DNA of 64,000 bases from Planctomycetota bacterium (lineage in GTDB: Bacteria > Planctomycetota > B15-G4 > SIAN01), in assembly GCA_016795285.1 (NCBI GenBank), contig JAEUIC010000029.1, forward strand, positions 197,518-261,517, written 5' to 3'. The stretch's first letter is position 1; each line of letters starts with the position of its first letter. The translations under genes and the position numbers were made by a program. Below are positions 40,655 through 50,096 of the stretch, piece after piece. Under the pieces are notes generated by a model. The model saw only the letters and a program-made list of their open reading frames with translations. It had not been told where the DNA came from and searched no databases.

Positions 40655-41764
40655 ATGGCTCGCCGTCTCGCGCTCGCTTCCCGATTCGTCGGCGCCACCA
40701 CCGCGACTGCGGCGCTGCTCGCCGCCGCGCTCGCCTCGCTCACCGTCGACGCGCGCGCACAGGCGCCGGCCGCTGCTGCACCGGCCGCTGCTGCACCGGC
40801 CGCCGCTCCCGCCGCCTCGCAGGAGCTGCTGCTCGGCAGCGGACGCCACACCTATCGCTGGGTGAAGGGGTGGGCGAAGTTGCCGGAGGGGATGGCGGAA
40901 CTCGGCAGCACGCACGGCGGCATCGTGATCGACAAGCAGGATCGCATCTACGTCACCACCGACACGGCGAACTCGCTCTGCATCTTCGAGCCCGACGGTC
41001 GCTTCGTCGGCGCGGTCGGGCAGGAGCTGAAGGGCGGCCTGCACGGCCTCGTGCTGCGCGAGGAGGCGGGCGTCGAGTACATCTACGCCGCACATCTGGC
41101 CGGCCGCGAGGCGGTGAAGCTGACGCTCGACGGCAAGGTCGTCTGGCGCGTGGGCTACCCGAAGGAGTCGGGCATCTACCAGGACGCCGGCGGCTACGCG
41201 CCGACCGGCATCGCCGTGCTGCCCGACGGCTCGTTCGTCGTCGCCGACGGCTACTCGACGTCGTGGCTCCACCTGTTCGACAAGGAGCAGAAGTACGTCA
41301 AGTCGTTCGGCGGCGGCGGCACCGATCCCGGCAAGTTCCAGACCTGCCACGGCCTCTGCCTCGACACGCGCGGCGAGAAGCCGCTGCTGCTGATTGCCGA
41401 TCGCGCCAACCACCGGCTGCAGCACTTCGACCTCGACTGCAACTTCGTGAAGCTGTGGGACAAGGAGCTGCGGCTCCCCTGCTTCACCACGATCGTGAAC
41501 GGCGACGGCGACGTCGCGGTGCCCGACCTGCAGGGGCGCGTGACGATCTTCGACCGCGAGATGAACCTCGTCTGCCACTTGGGCGACAACGAGGAGCCGG
41601 GGCTGCGCGCCAACTTCGACGTGCGCCGCGATCGGCTGAAGGACGGCCAGTTCACCTCGCCGCACGGCTGCGCGTGGGACAGCAAGGGCAACCTCTACGT
41701 GCAGGACTGGAACGTGCTCGGCCGCGTCACGAAGCTCGAGCGGGTGAAGCCGGCCGGCAAGTGA
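40655..41764 (+). CDS. Exported NHL-repeat beta-propeller protein
   Basis: A 369-aa protein with a signal peptide ending near ARA-QAP and an Ala/Pro linker made of repeats. The rest is an NHL-type propeller: GGIVIDKQDRIYVTTDTANS, GIAVLPDGSFVVADGYSTSW, ADRANHRLQHFDLDC, and PHGCAWDSKGNLYVQDWNVL are the blade signatures. Such exported NHL proteins are common in planctomycete-type genomes; some are lyase-like but no active site is recognised here. TGGAGG precedes the ATG at 40655. It is the last gene of the ECF-led operon before the tricorn gene. Confidence 0.82.
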   Translation: MARRLALASRFVGATTATAALLAAALASLTVDARAQAPAAAAPAAAAPAAAPAASQELLLGSGRHTYRWVKGWAKLPEGMAELGSTHGGIVIDKQDRIYVTTDTANSLCIFEPDGRFVGAVGQELKGGLHGLVLREEAGVEYIYAAHLAGREAVKLTLDGKVVWRVGYPKESGIYQDAGGYAPTGIAVLPDGSFVVADGYSTSWLHLFDKEQKYVKSFGGGGTDPGKFQTCHGLCLDTRGEKPLLLIADRANHRLQHFDLDCNFVKLWDKELRLPCFTTIVNGDGDVAVPDLQGRVTIFDREMNLVCHLGDNEEPGLRANFDVRRDRLKDGQFTSPHGCAWDSKGNLYVQDWNVLGRVTKLERVKPAGK

Positions 41765-41853
41765 GCGAGCGGCTCGGGGCGCGGGAGTTGGCGGGAACCT
41801 GACGGCGGCGAGGCGCGTACGCTGCGCCTTCCCAAGCCGTCGAGGAGTCCTCC

Positions 41854-44800
41854 ATGCCCGCGCCCGCTCCGTTTCGCTCCGGTGTCGCGTTCGCCGCGCG
41901 TTCGAGCGCGAACGGTCGTCCGCTCCGTCGCGCGCCGTTCCTCTCGTTGGCCGCGACGCTCGTCGTCGCGTCGTCCTGCGCGGCCGCGGTCGCGCTCGGC
42001 GGTTCCGTGGCAGGCGAGCCCGCGGGCGCCCCGCCGGCTGCCGCAGGTGCTGTCGCAGCTTCGGCCGACGGTGGCCCGAGCACGACCGACACGCGGATGC
42101 TCGAGCAGCCGGCGCTCTCCGCGAACCACGTCGCCTTCGTCTACGCAGGCGACCTCTGGGTGGCGAATCGCGACGGCAGCGGCGCACGCCGACTCACCTC
42201 GCACCCCGGCCTCGAGTCGCGGCCGCGCTTCTCGCCTGATGGCCTGTGGCTCGCGTTCAGCGGCGAGTACGACGGCAACGTCGACCTCTTCGTGATGCCG
42301 GTCGCGGGCGGCTCGCCGCGCCGCGTCACCACCCATCCGGGCGCCGACCTGCTGCAAGGCTTCACCGCCGACGGCAAGGAGCTGCTCTTCACCTCGCAGC
42401 GCGAGATCCACTCGGGCCGCTTCCACCACCTCTTCCGCGTCAGCGTCGAGGGCGGCTGGCCGACGCGCCTGCCGCTGCCGACCTGCTTCAAGGCGGCGCT
42501 CTCGCCCGACGGCACCAAGGTCGCCTACGTGCCGCTCTCCGAGCCGTTCCAGCAGTGGAAGAACTACCGCGGCGGCCGCGCGAGCCGCATCTGGATCTGC
42601 ACGCTCGCCGACCTCTCGGTGGAGCAGGTGCCGCAGCCCGAGGGGCGCTGCAACGACACCGACCCGATGTGGATCGTCGGCCCCACGGCCGCGAGCAACG
42701 GCGACGCGCTCTACTTCCGCAGCGATCGCAACGGCGAGTTCAACCTCTTCGCCTACGAATTCGACGGCAAGCGCGTGCAGCAGAAGACGACGCACGCCGA
42801 CTTCCCGATCCTGAACGCCTCGGCCGGCCCCGACGCGATCGTCTACGAGCAGGCCGGGTGGCTCCACCGCTTCGATCCGCGCAGCGCCACGTCGCAGCGG
42901 CTCGCCGTCGGCGTCGCCGCCGACCTGCTCGAGACGCGGCCGCGCTTCGTGAAGGGGGCGCAGTACCTGCGCAGCATGAGCCTCTCGCCGAGCGGCGCCC
43001 GCGTGGCGCTCGGCTTCCGCGGCGAGATCGTCACGCTGCCCGCCGAGAAGGGCGACGCTCGCAACCTCACGCAGTCGACCGGCGTGCATGAGCGCGATCC
43101 CGCCTGGTCGCCCGACGGCAAGACGATCGCGTGGACGTCGGATGAAGGGGGCACGCACCACCTCGTGCTGGCACCGCAGGATGGCCGCGGCGAGCGCCGC
43201 ACGCTCACGATCCCCGGCGCCGGCTTCTACAAGCCGGCCGGTTGGTCGCCCGACAGCAAGAAGCTCGCGGTGACCGACAACGCGCGCGCGCTCTGGATCG
43301 TCGACATCGAGAGCGGCGCGACGCAGCGCGTGGGCGACGAGCCGATCTACGGCGTCATCCCGACGATCGCCACCGCTTGGTCGCCCGACTCGAAGTGGCT
43401 CGCCTACACGCTGGCCGGTCGCACCGGCTTCCGCCGCCTCCACCTCTTCGACGTGGCGGCCGCCACCTCGCACGAGGTGAGCGACGGCCTCGCCGACCTG
43501 ACCGAGCCGACCTTCGACGCGAGCGGCAAGTACCTCTGGTTCGCCGCGTCGACCGACGCCGGCCCGACCCTCAACTGGTTCTCGCTCACCAGCAGCGACC
43601 TGGTGCAGAGCAGCTCGCTCTACGTGGTCTGCCTGAAGAAGGGGACGCCGAGCCCCTTCGCGCCCGAGAGCGACGAGGAGAAGCTCGCCGCCGCCGAGGA
43701 GAGCAAGAGCGGCGACGAGAAGGACGGCAGCAAGACGAGCGGCGACGCGACCGCGAAGAGCGCTGACGAGAAGAGCGCCGACGACGCGACCGCCAGCAAG
43801 GAGGCCGCCGCCGCGTCGAGCGAGCCGTCGATCGACCTCGACGGCCTGATGGCGCGCGCCATCGCGCTGCCGCTGCCGCCCGCCCTCTACTCGAACTTGG
43901 TCGGCGGCGCCGACGGCTCGCTCTGGTACGTGAAGGTGGAGCGCGCCCCCTACTCGGGCACGCCGCCCAAGCCGCAGCTCGCCCGCTTCGACCTCGCCAC
44001 GCGCAAGGAGAAGGTGGTGCAGGAGGGGGTGAACGGCTTCGAGCTCTCGGCCGATCGCAAGAAGCTGCTGATCAGCGGCAACGACGGCCGCTTCGTGGTG
44101 GGAGCCGGCGACGCGCTCGACAAGAGCAAGGGGCGCCTCAACCTCGACGCGGTCGAGGTGCGGATCGAACCGCGCGCCGAGTGGGCGCAGATCCTCGACG
44201 AGGTGTGGCGCATCAACCGCGACTGGTTCTACGACCCGGGGATGCACGGCGCCGACTGGCCGGCGATGCGCGAGCGCTACGCGCAGTTCCTCCCCCACCT
44301 CGCGACGCGCGGCGACCTGAACCGCGTGATCCAGTGGATCTGCTCCGAACTCGCGGTCGGCCACAGCTACTCGGGCGGCGGCGACACGCTGATCGCCGGC
44401 AAGCCGGTGGCGGGCGGACTGCTCGGCGCCAACTACGAGGTGGTCGACGGTCGCTACCGCTTCGCCAAGGTCTTCGGCGAGCAGCCGTTCGCGCCCGAGC
44501 TGCGCGCGCCGCTCGCGGCCCCGGGCGTCGACGTGAAGGCGGGCGAGTTCCTGCTGGCGGTCGACGGCGTGCCGCTCTTCGCCAGCGAAGAGCTCTTCGC
44601 CCGCTTCGAAGGGCGCGCCGGCAAGCAGGTCGAGTTGACGGTGGGCCCGAGCGCCGACGGCGCCGGCTCGCGCACCGTGAAGGTGGTGCCGATCGAGAGC
44701 GAGTCGGGGCTGCGCAACCGCGACTGGGTCGAGGGCAACCTGCGGCGCGTCACCGAAGCGAGCGGCGGCCGGATCGGCTACGTCTACGTGCCGAACACTT

Positions 44801-45375
44801 CCGACGCCGGCTTCACCTACTTCAAGCGCTGGTTCTTCCCGCAGACCGATCGCGAAGCGCTGATCGTCGACGAGCGGATGAACGGCGGCGGCGCGTTCGC
44901 CGACTACGTCATCGACCTGCTGCGCCGCCCCTACGTCAGCCACTGGGCCACGCGCTACGGCGAGAGCTTCATCACGCCGCAGGGCGCGCTGTTCGGCCCG
45001 AGCGCGATGCTGATCGACGAGACGGCCGGCTCCGGCGGCGACCTGTTGCCGTGGATGTTCCGCAAGTTCGGGCTCGGCAAGCTGATCGGCCGGCCGACGT
45101 GGGGTGGTCTCGTCGGCATCCTCGGCTTCCCCGAGCTGATGGACGGCGGCAGCGTGACGGCGCCGAACCTCGCGATCTGGACCGAGGACGAAGGCTTCTG
45201 CGTCGAGAACGTCGGCGTGCCGCCCGACCTCGAGGTCGAGATGCTGCCGGCCGAGTGCGTCGGCGGCCGCGACCCGCAGCTCGAGCGCGCCATCGCTGAA
45301 CTCTTGGCCGACCTCGAGAAGAACCCGCGCCAGCCGGTGAAGCAGCCCCCGTTCCCGGTCCGGGCGCGGCGGTGA
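41854..45375 (+). CDS. Tricorn-type protease (exported, S41 family)
   Basis: A 1173-aa tricorn-like protease. The signal peptide lies at about residues 25-50. Two propellers of TolB/PD40 repeats follow (RRLTSHPGLESRPRFSPDG; HERDPAWSPDGKTIAWTSDE), then an acidic low-complexity insert (about 610-665), a PDZ-like segment (KAGEFLLAVDGVPLF) and the C-terminal S41 catalytic domain. His837 in AVGHSYSGGG and Ser1060 in ETAGSGGDLLPWMF match the tricorn catalytic His and Ser. Archaeal tricorn trims peptides from the proteasome; bacterial exported forms probably degrade extracytoplasmic peptides. CGAGGAG lies before the ATG, and a hairpin follows the stop. Confidence 0.93.
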   Translation: MPAPAPFRSGVAFAARSSANGRPLRRAPFLSLAATLVVASSCAAAVALGGSVAGEPAGAPPAAAGAVAASADGGPSTTDTRMLEQPALSANHVAFVYAGDLWVANRDGSGARRLTSHPGLESRPRFSPDGLWLAFSGEYDGNVDLFVMPVAGGSPRRVTTHPGADLLQGFTADGKELLFTSQREIHSGRFHHLFRVSVEGGWPTRLPLPTCFKAALSPDGTKVAYVPLSEPFQQWKNYRGGRASRIWICTLADLSVEQVPQPEGRCNDTDPMWIVGPTAASNGDALYFRSDRNGEFNLFAYEFDGKRVQQKTTHADFPILNASAGPDAIVYEQAGWLHRFDPRSATSQRLAVGVAADLLETRPRFVKGAQYLRSMSLSPSGARVALGFRGEIVTLPAEKGDARNLTQSTGVHERDPAWSPDGKTIAWTSDEGGTHHLVLAPQDGRGERRTLTIPGAGFYKPAGWSPDSKKLAVTDNARALWIVDIESGATQRVGDEPIYGVIPTIATAWSPDSKWLAYTLAGRTGFRRLHLFDVAAATSHEVSDGLADLTEPTFDASGKYLWFAASTDAGPTLNWFSLTSSDLVQSSSLYVVCLKKGTPSPFAPESDEEKLAAAEESKSGDEKDGSKTSGDATAKSADEKSADDATASKEAAAASSEPSIDLDGLMARAIALPLPPALYSNLVGGADGSLWYVKVERAPYSGTPPKPQLARFDLATRKEKVVQEGVNGFELSADRKKLLISGNDGRFVVGAGDALDKSKGRLNLDAVEVRIEPRAEWAQILDEVWRINRDWFYDPGMHGADWPAMRERYAQFLPHLATRGDLNRVIQWICSELAVGHSYSGGGDTLIAGKPVAGGLLGANYEVVDGRYRFAKVFGEQPFAPELRAPLAAPGVDVKAGEFLLAVDGVPLFASEELFARFEGRAGKQVELTVGPSADGAGSRTVKVVPIESESGLRNRDWVEGNLRRVTEASGGRIGYVYVPNTSDAGFTYFKRWFFPQTDREALIVDERMNGGGAFADYVIDLLRRPYVSHWATRYGESFITPQGALFGPSAMLIDETAGSGGDLLPWMFRKFGLGKLIGRPTWGGLVGILGFPELMDGGSVTAPNLAIWTEDEGFCVENVGVPPDLEVEMLPAECVGGRDPQLERAIAELLADLEKNPRQPVKQPPFPVRARR

Positions 45376-45382
45376 GGGAGTA

Positions 45383-45404
45383 GCAACCGCCCCGCGGCGG
45401 TTGC
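45383..45404 (+). terminator. Hairpin directly after tricorn
   Basis: GCAACCGC (45383-45390) pairs with GCGGTTGC (45397-45404) around a 6-nt loop, 7 nt after the stop. No T-tract. Confidence 0.6.
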
Positions 45405-45459
45405 ACGGTGAGTCCTCCCGCACGCACGGTAGCCGGTAGCGTTTTCCCGATAGCGGGAC

Positions 45460-45496
45460 GATCCCCCCTGCGCGGCCGCACGCCGCAGGGGGGATC
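45460..45496 (+). terminator. 13-bp intergenic hairpin
   Basis: GATCCCCCCTGCG (45460-45472) pairs perfectly with CGCAGGGGGGATC (45484-45496) around an 11-nt GC-rich loop. It lies between the tricorn gene and the ferredoxin gene, so it can insulate the two transcripts or shape the leader of the latter. Confidence 0.6.
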
Positions 45497-45559
45497 GCGC
45501 TGTCCTCCCGGGGCGGGGTCGGGGCCGGCGAGCGGCAGCGCCGTTGCGTTCTCCCCGCC

Positions 45560-46471
45560 ATGGCCTGCACCCCGCCGCAACGCTTCGGACTGCTCCGCGT
45601 CCTCCTGCCGCGCCCGCACCGCTACCGGTCGCTGCGCAGCTGGGTGGCGCTCCTCTCGCTGATCGTGGTCGCCGCACCGCCGCTCGTCGGCCTCGGCCGC
45701 ATCGACCTCTGGGGCGGCGACCACCAGCTGCTCGGCGAGCCGGTCTCCTTCGCGAAGGCGCTCTTCGGCGGGCTCCTGTTCGGCATCGCGAGCTACCTCA
45801 TCACCTTCCTGGTGAACGCCTTCGGCGGCCGCCTCTTCTGCGGCTTCGGCTGCCCGCTGTCGCAAGCCAATCGCCTCGCCGAGCGGATCGCCGCCGAGCG
45901 CGGCAAGCCGGGTCGCACCGCCACCATCGTCCGCAGCTGGCTCTTCGCCGGCGCCTTCGCCGCCGCGATCCTCCACTGGTGGATCGACCCGCGCCTCTGG
46001 ATCGAGGGGAGCCTCGGCGCGCGCGCGGCCGCCGTCGCGGCGCTGGCCGCCGGTGCCGCGCTCATCCAGGGCCACGCCCGCTGGTGGCACTGGAGCTTCT
46101 GCCGCGGCTGGTGCCCGGTCGGCCTCTACTACTCGGTCGTCTCGCCGAGCACCGCGCTCGGCATCCGCTTCGACGCGGCGACCTGCGTGAACTGCAACGC
46201 GTGCGATCGCGTCTGCCCGGTCGGCCTCGCGCCGCGCAACCTGCCGGGCGAGATCGAGCGCGACGAGGGGCTCGCGATCGCGACGACGACCGGCGTCCAC
46301 CACTGCCTGAGCTGCGGCGACTGCGTCGAGGCGTGCGAGTTCATCCTCGGCAAGCGCGGCATCACGCCGATCGCGCTGACGCTGGCCTCGCACCCGTTCG
46401 GCGAGGGCGAGGCTCACCCGGCGCCGACGGCTGCGCCCGCCGAACCGGCCGAGACGCGGCAGGCGGGCTGA
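45560..46471 (+). CDS. NapH/RdxA-type membrane 4Fe-4S protein
   Basis: A 303-aa membrane ferredoxin. Predicted helices frame two CxxxCP motifs on the cytoplasmic face, FCGFGCPLSQ and FCRGWCPVGLYY. Two classical 4Fe-4S clusters follow, CVNCNACDRVCPVGLAP and CLSCGDCVEACE. Proteins of this type (NapH, RdxA, NosR C-terminus) pass electrons between the quinone pool and periplasmic or other partners. It lies directly before a ferric-reductase-like flavoprotein gene (1-bp gap) and a monohaem cytochrome gene, suggesting one small electron-transfer chain. No terminal enzyme is encoded nearby, so the final acceptor is unknown. Confidence 0.88.
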   Translation: MACTPPQRFGLLRVLLPRPHRYRSLRSWVALLSLIVVAAPPLVGLGRIDLWGGDHQLLGEPVSFAKALFGGLLFGIASYLITFLVNAFGGRLFCGFGCPLSQANRLAERIAAERGKPGRTATIVRSWLFAGAFAAAILHWWIDPRLWIEGSLGARAAAVAALAAGAALIQGHARWWHWSFCRGWCPVGLYYSVVSPSTALGIRFDAATCVNCNACDRVCPVGLAPRNLPGEIERDEGLAIATTTGVHHCLSCGDCVEACEFILGKRGITPIALTLASHPFGEGEAHPAPTAAPAEPAETRQAG

Positions 46472-46472
46472 C

Positions 46473-47816
46473 ATGGAGCGCGGCGTTCGCGGCGGCATGT
46501 GGATCGCGCTCTACGTCGCGCTCGGCCTGTTGCCGCTGACCGTCGCCGGGATCGCTCGCGCCGCTGCGCCGCCGCTCGGCTTCGGAGCGGAGCTCGCCGT
46601 CGCGCTCGGCTTCGTCGGCTACGCGCTGCTGCTGCTCGAAGTCGCGACGGTGACGCGGTTGCGCCGCCTCTCCGATCGCTTCGCCACCGATGCGCTCCAC
46701 CGCTTCCATCGCTTGATGGGGATCGTCGCGCTCGGCTTCGTGGTCGCGCATGCGCTGCTCGCGGGCTGGCCGATGGCGAGCGTCGCGCTGCTGAACCCGT
46801 TCCGCGGGCCGCCTGCGCTGCAGAGCGGGGCGGCGGCGTTCTGGGCGACGCTGCTGCTGGTGGCGACCGCGCTGCTGCGCCGGCGACTGCGCCTCTCGTA
46901 CGAAGCGTGGCGCCATCTCCATGCGCTGCTGGCGCTGCTCCTGCCCGGCGCGCTGCTGATCCACCTCTTCACGGCGCGCGGCGAGCCGCTGCCGCGGGCG
47001 CTGGCGACCGTGGTGATCGGCTTCGCGGCGGGCTCGCTCGCGCTGCTGCTCCACTACCGCATCGCGCGACCGCTCGCGTTGGCGCGCCGGCCGTGGACGC
47101 TGGTCGAGAACCGCGACGAGGGGGGCGACACGCGGACGCTCGTGCTGCGACCCGCGGGCCACGCCGGCTTCCGCTTCGCGCCGGGGCAGTTCGCCTGGCT
47201 CGCGACCGGCCGCCATCCGCTGACGAGCGAGCAGCACCCGATCACCATCGCCTCGTCGGCCGAGCGGCGGGACGACGGCCCGCTCGAGCTCTCGATCAAG
47301 GCGCTCGGCGACTGGAGCCGCTCGGTGGTGCCGCAACTGCGACCCGGCGCGCGCTGCTTCGTCGACGGCCCCTACGGCGCGCTCACCATCGATCGCTTCG
47401 CGGCGGCGGCGTTCGTGCTGATCGCGGGCGGGATCGGCGTGACGCCGATGCGCTCGACCCTGCTCACCATGCGCGATCGCGGCGATCGGCGGCCGGTGGT
47501 GCTGTTCCACGCGGCGCGCAACCGGCAGCGGATGGTCTTCGCGGAGGAGCTCGTGGGGCTGCGCCGCGCGCTCGACCTGCGCATCGTCGAGGTCTTCGAG
47601 GAGCCGGTGGCGAGCAGTGCGCCGCTCGATGGGCCGCCCGTGGAACAGGGGTACGTCACCGCCCCGCTGCTGCGCCGCCACCTGCCGGCCGACCTGCGCC
47701 ACCACGCGTTCCTCGTCTGCGGACCCGGTCCGATGCAGGACGCGGTGGCGCAGGCGCTCGCGGAGCTCGGCGTCGCGCCCGAGCAGGTCCACACCGAACG
47801 GTTCGACCTGCCATGA
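46473..47816 (+). CDS. Ferric-reductase-like transmembrane flavoprotein
   Basis: A 447-aa protein. The N-terminal half has about six helices with paired His typical of the ferric-reductase/NOX haem domain (LHRFHRLMGIVALGFVVAHA and WRHLHALLALLLPGALLIHL). The C-terminal half is a ferredoxin-NADP-reductase module: FRFAPGQFAWLATG, FAD motif SEQHPITIASS, NAD(P) loop IAGGIGVTPMRS and terminal FLVCGPGPMQDAV. It can move electrons from NAD(P)H through FAD and haem across the membrane, or the reverse. The stop overlaps the cytochrome gene start (ATGA), which supports a shared complex. Confidence 0.88.
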   Translation: MERGVRGGMWIALYVALGLLPLTVAGIARAAAPPLGFGAELAVALGFVGYALLLLEVATVTRLRRLSDRFATDALHRFHRLMGIVALGFVVAHALLAGWPMASVALLNPFRGPPALQSGAAAFWATLLLVATALLRRRLRLSYEAWRHLHALLALLLPGALLIHLFTARGEPLPRALATVVIGFAAGSLALLLHYRIARPLALARRPWTLVENRDEGGDTRTLVLRPAGHAGFRFAPGQFAWLATGRHPLTSEQHPITIASSAERRDDGPLELSIKALGDWSRSVVPQLRPGARCFVDGPYGALTIDRFAAAAFVLIAGGIGVTPMRSTLLTMRDRGDRRPVVLFHAARNRQRMVFAEELVGLRRALDLRIVEVFEEPVASSAPLDGPPVEQGYVTAPLLRRHLPADLRHHAFLVCGPGPMQDAVAQALAELGVAPEQVHTERFDLP

Positions 47817-48127
47817 GCCGCCACCTCGCCGATCCGGTCGATCGCCTCGCGCGCGCGCTCTCGCTGCTCTTCGCGGCGGCGGCGCTCTTCGCGGCGTGGC
47901 GCGGGAGCGTGCCGCACGCGACGCCGCTCGCCGCACCGGACGCGACGCTCCTCTTCGCGCGCCACTGCGCCGGCTGCCACGACCGCGCGGAGCTGCAGGC
48001 GACGTTGGCCGCGAAGGGCGAGCGCGACGTCGCGGCGCTGATCGAGTTCCTCGCCACCCACGGCCGCAGCGATGCGGCCGCCGATCGCACGCTCGCTACG
48101 GACCTGCTCACAACGGCGACGCGCTGA
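47813..48127 (+). CDS. Small monohaem cytochrome c
   Basis: A 104-aa protein with an N-terminal hydrophobic helix (about residues 15-30) acting as signal or anchor and one haem site, CAGCH (Cys52, Cys55, His56). The distal part is short and lacks an obvious Met ligand. It is coupled to the flavoprotein gene by a 4-nt overlap and probably serves as its periplasmic electron donor or acceptor. Confidence 0.82.
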   Translation: MSRHLADPVDRLARALSLLFAAAALFAAWRGSVPHATPLAAPDATLLFARHCAGCHDRAELQATLAAKGERDVAALIEFLATHGRSDAAADRTLATDLLTTATR

Positions 48128-48164
48128 CCGCGCCGCCGCTCCACCTCGAGACGAGACACTCCTC

Positions 48165-48674
48165 ATGGGCACCCAGTACCGCGACCCGAAGACGCCGGAA
48201 GAGCGCGAGAAGAACCGCACCTTCGTGGTGCGCGTCGACGACCTGATGGTGGCGACCGTGATGACCGCGACGCCCCACCAGTCGGTCGAGCACGTGCGCG
48301 CGCTGATGAACGAGCGGCGCGTCCATGCGCTGCCGGTCGTCGACCCCGAGGGCAAGCCGCTCGGCATCGTGACGTCGAGCGACCTGATCGGCGACCTGCC
48401 GGCCGCCAAGCCGATCGGCCAGCTGATGACGCGCAGCGTCTACACGGTGCCGCGCTACGAGGACCCGTCGATCGCCGCGCGCATCATGCGCAACCACCGG
48501 ATCCACCACGTCGTCGTCACGCACGAGGGCAAGGTCGCCGGCATCCTGAGCTCGCTCGACCTGCTGGCGCTGGTCGAGGAGCGCCGTTACGTCTTCAAGC
48601 AGCGCCCCGACACCACCAAGCGCGGCGTCGGCTCGCGCAAGAAGAGCGAGGAGCCGGGCAAGCGCGAGGAGTAG
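48165..48674 (+). CDS. Tandem CBS-domain protein
   Basis: A 169-aa cytoplasmic protein made of two CBS motifs: VATVMTATPHQSVEHVRALM to GIVTSSDLIGDLP, and IGQLMTRSVYTVPRYEDPSI to GILSSLDLLALV. The pair would bind an adenine nucleotide as a regulatory Bateman module. A basic tail (KQRPDTTKRGVGSRKK) ends it. It follows the cytochrome gene by 37 bp and may regulate that electron-transfer group, though no partner can be proven. It is convergent with the esterase gene (24-bp gap). Confidence 0.9.
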   Translation: MGTQYRDPKTPEEREKNRTFVVRVDDLMVATVMTATPHQSVEHVRALMNERRVHALPVVDPEGKPLGIVTSSDLIGDLPAAKPIGQLMTRSVYTVPRYEDPSIAARIMRNHRIHHVVVTHEGKVAGILSSLDLLALVEERRYVFKQRPDTTKRGVGSRKKSEEPGKREE

Positions 48675-48698
48675 CGCCGCAGCACGCCTCGCTCGGCG

Positions 48699-50024
48699 TC
48701 ACTGCAACTCGGCGCGCACGGCGAAGAGGTGCTCCGCGTCGAGGCGCAGCGCGTTGCGCAGCAGCGTCGTGAGGCGGCGCTCCGGCACGGCGGCGAACTT
48801 CGCGTCGCCGTCGACGGTGACCACGACCAGCGCGTCGAGATCGACGAGGCGCGCGTCGAGGTGGACGGCCAGACCCTTCGCGCCGTGCGCGCCGCTGATC
48901 TCGATGCGATCGCGCGCCTTCACCTCGGCGGTGAGCGTGGCGCCGAACGGCAGCTCGTCGCAGTGGAGCCAGTAGAAGTCGCGCTTCGCGGGCCGCGATG
49001 GCTGCCAGATCACCTTCTTCGGGCACGGCTCGCGCACGTGGCTCATCGCCCAGTCGATGGCCGGGCCCGGCCCCGCCTCGGGGAAGCCGTGGCCGCGCCC
49101 TTCGACGCGCTCGTAGCGGTGCTTCCAGCCGGCGCCGCCCACGCTCTCGAAGAGGCGATCGAGCTCCTTCGCCGCCCAGTCGTTCGGCGGGGCGGGCACT
49201 TGGCGGTCGTCACCGCTCTGGTAGATCGAGATCGGCAGGTTGAAGAGGCAAGGGAGCACGCCCTCCTCGATGCCGACCACCGACGTGCGATCGACCTTCG
49301 AGAAGTAGGGCGTCGGCGCGCCGGCGAACGCAGCGAGGCCGCCGAAGAGGTCGGCGTGGCGCGACCCGAGCGTCCACGTCCCGAAGCCCCCCATCGAGTG
49401 GCCGGTGAGGTAGATGCGGTTCGGATCGATCGGATGGGTGCGCTTCGCCGCGGCGATCAGGTCGAGCACGAACGCCTCGGTGTCAGTCTCGGTCCACCCC
49501 TTCTCCGTCTTGCGGAGGACCTCGGGGTAGATGGCGACCGTCCCCTTCAGCGCGCCGAGCGTCGCTCCGAAGCTGCCGAACGAACTCTCCGCCTCGCCCG
49601 AGCCCGCGCCGCCGCCATGCAGGCAGACGATCAGCTGCTTCGCCTTGCGATCGCCGTTCACGATGTACTTGCCGACCTTCTCCTCCTCGTCGATCCAGTA
49701 GTTGGTGCCCGACGCGGCGAGCTTCTTCCCCTTCCGCGCCAGCTCGAGCAGCGTCGGCGCCCACTTCTGCACGTCGGCGGCCGTCAGCACGTCGATCGGC
49801 GCGAGCAGCTGCTCGATCGCGCGGCGGCGCGTCTCGTCAGCGGCGAACCACTCGGTGACCAGCTCCTTCTGCTTCGCGGGCGCGAGCTTCGGGACCGGCT
49901 TCGCGCCCTGCAGCGGCGCGGGAGCGGCGGGCAGCGGCGCGGCGAACAGCAGGGCGAACGGCAGCGCGAACCGCGCAGCGAGCGCGGTCGCGACGCGAGC
50001 GGCGAGCCACTTCGGGCGATCCAT
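48699..50024 (-). CDS. Exported alpha/beta-hydrolase esterase (PHB-depolymerase/LpqC-like)
   Basis: A 441-aa exported esterase. After the signal peptide (about residues 1-34) comes a helical N-terminal region, then the hydrolase core: oxyanion LIVCLHGGGAGSG, nucleophile Ser210 in LTGHSMGGFGTW and a late His in GRGHGFPEAG. The C-terminal 110 residues form a separate beta domain (LPFGATLTAEVKARDRIEIS). The ATG at 50024 has AAAGGGG upstream; an ATG five codons earlier is less well placed. It shares its layout with the divergent gene at 50097, so the two are duplicates. The ester substrate is unknown. Confidence 0.87.
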   Translation of the reverse strand: MDRPKWLAARVATALAARFALPFALLFAAPLPAAPAPLQGAKPVPKLAPAKQKELVTEWFAADETRRRAIEQLLAPIDVLTAADVQKWAPTLLELARKGKKLAASGTNYWIDEEEKVGKYIVNGDRKAKQLIVCLHGGGAGSGEAESSFGSFGATLGALKGTVAIYPEVLRKTEKGWTETDTEAFVLDLIAAAKRTHPIDPNRIYLTGHSMGGFGTWTLGSRHADLFGGLAAFAGAPTPYFSKVDRTSVVGIEEGVLPCLFNLPISIYQSGDDRQVPAPPNDWAAKELDRLFESVGGAGWKHRYERVEGRGHGFPEAGPGPAIDWAMSHVREPCPKKVIWQPSRPAKRDFYWLHCDELPFGATLTAEVKARDRIEISGAHGAKGLAVHLDARLVDLDALVVVTVDGDAKFAAVPERRLTTLLRNALRLDAEHLFAVRAELQ

Positions 50025-50096
50025 GGCAACCCCTTTCATGCGCTGGCAGAGCGCGGCGCTTGCGAGTCGAGCGGGACGGGCCGATCATTCCGCGCC

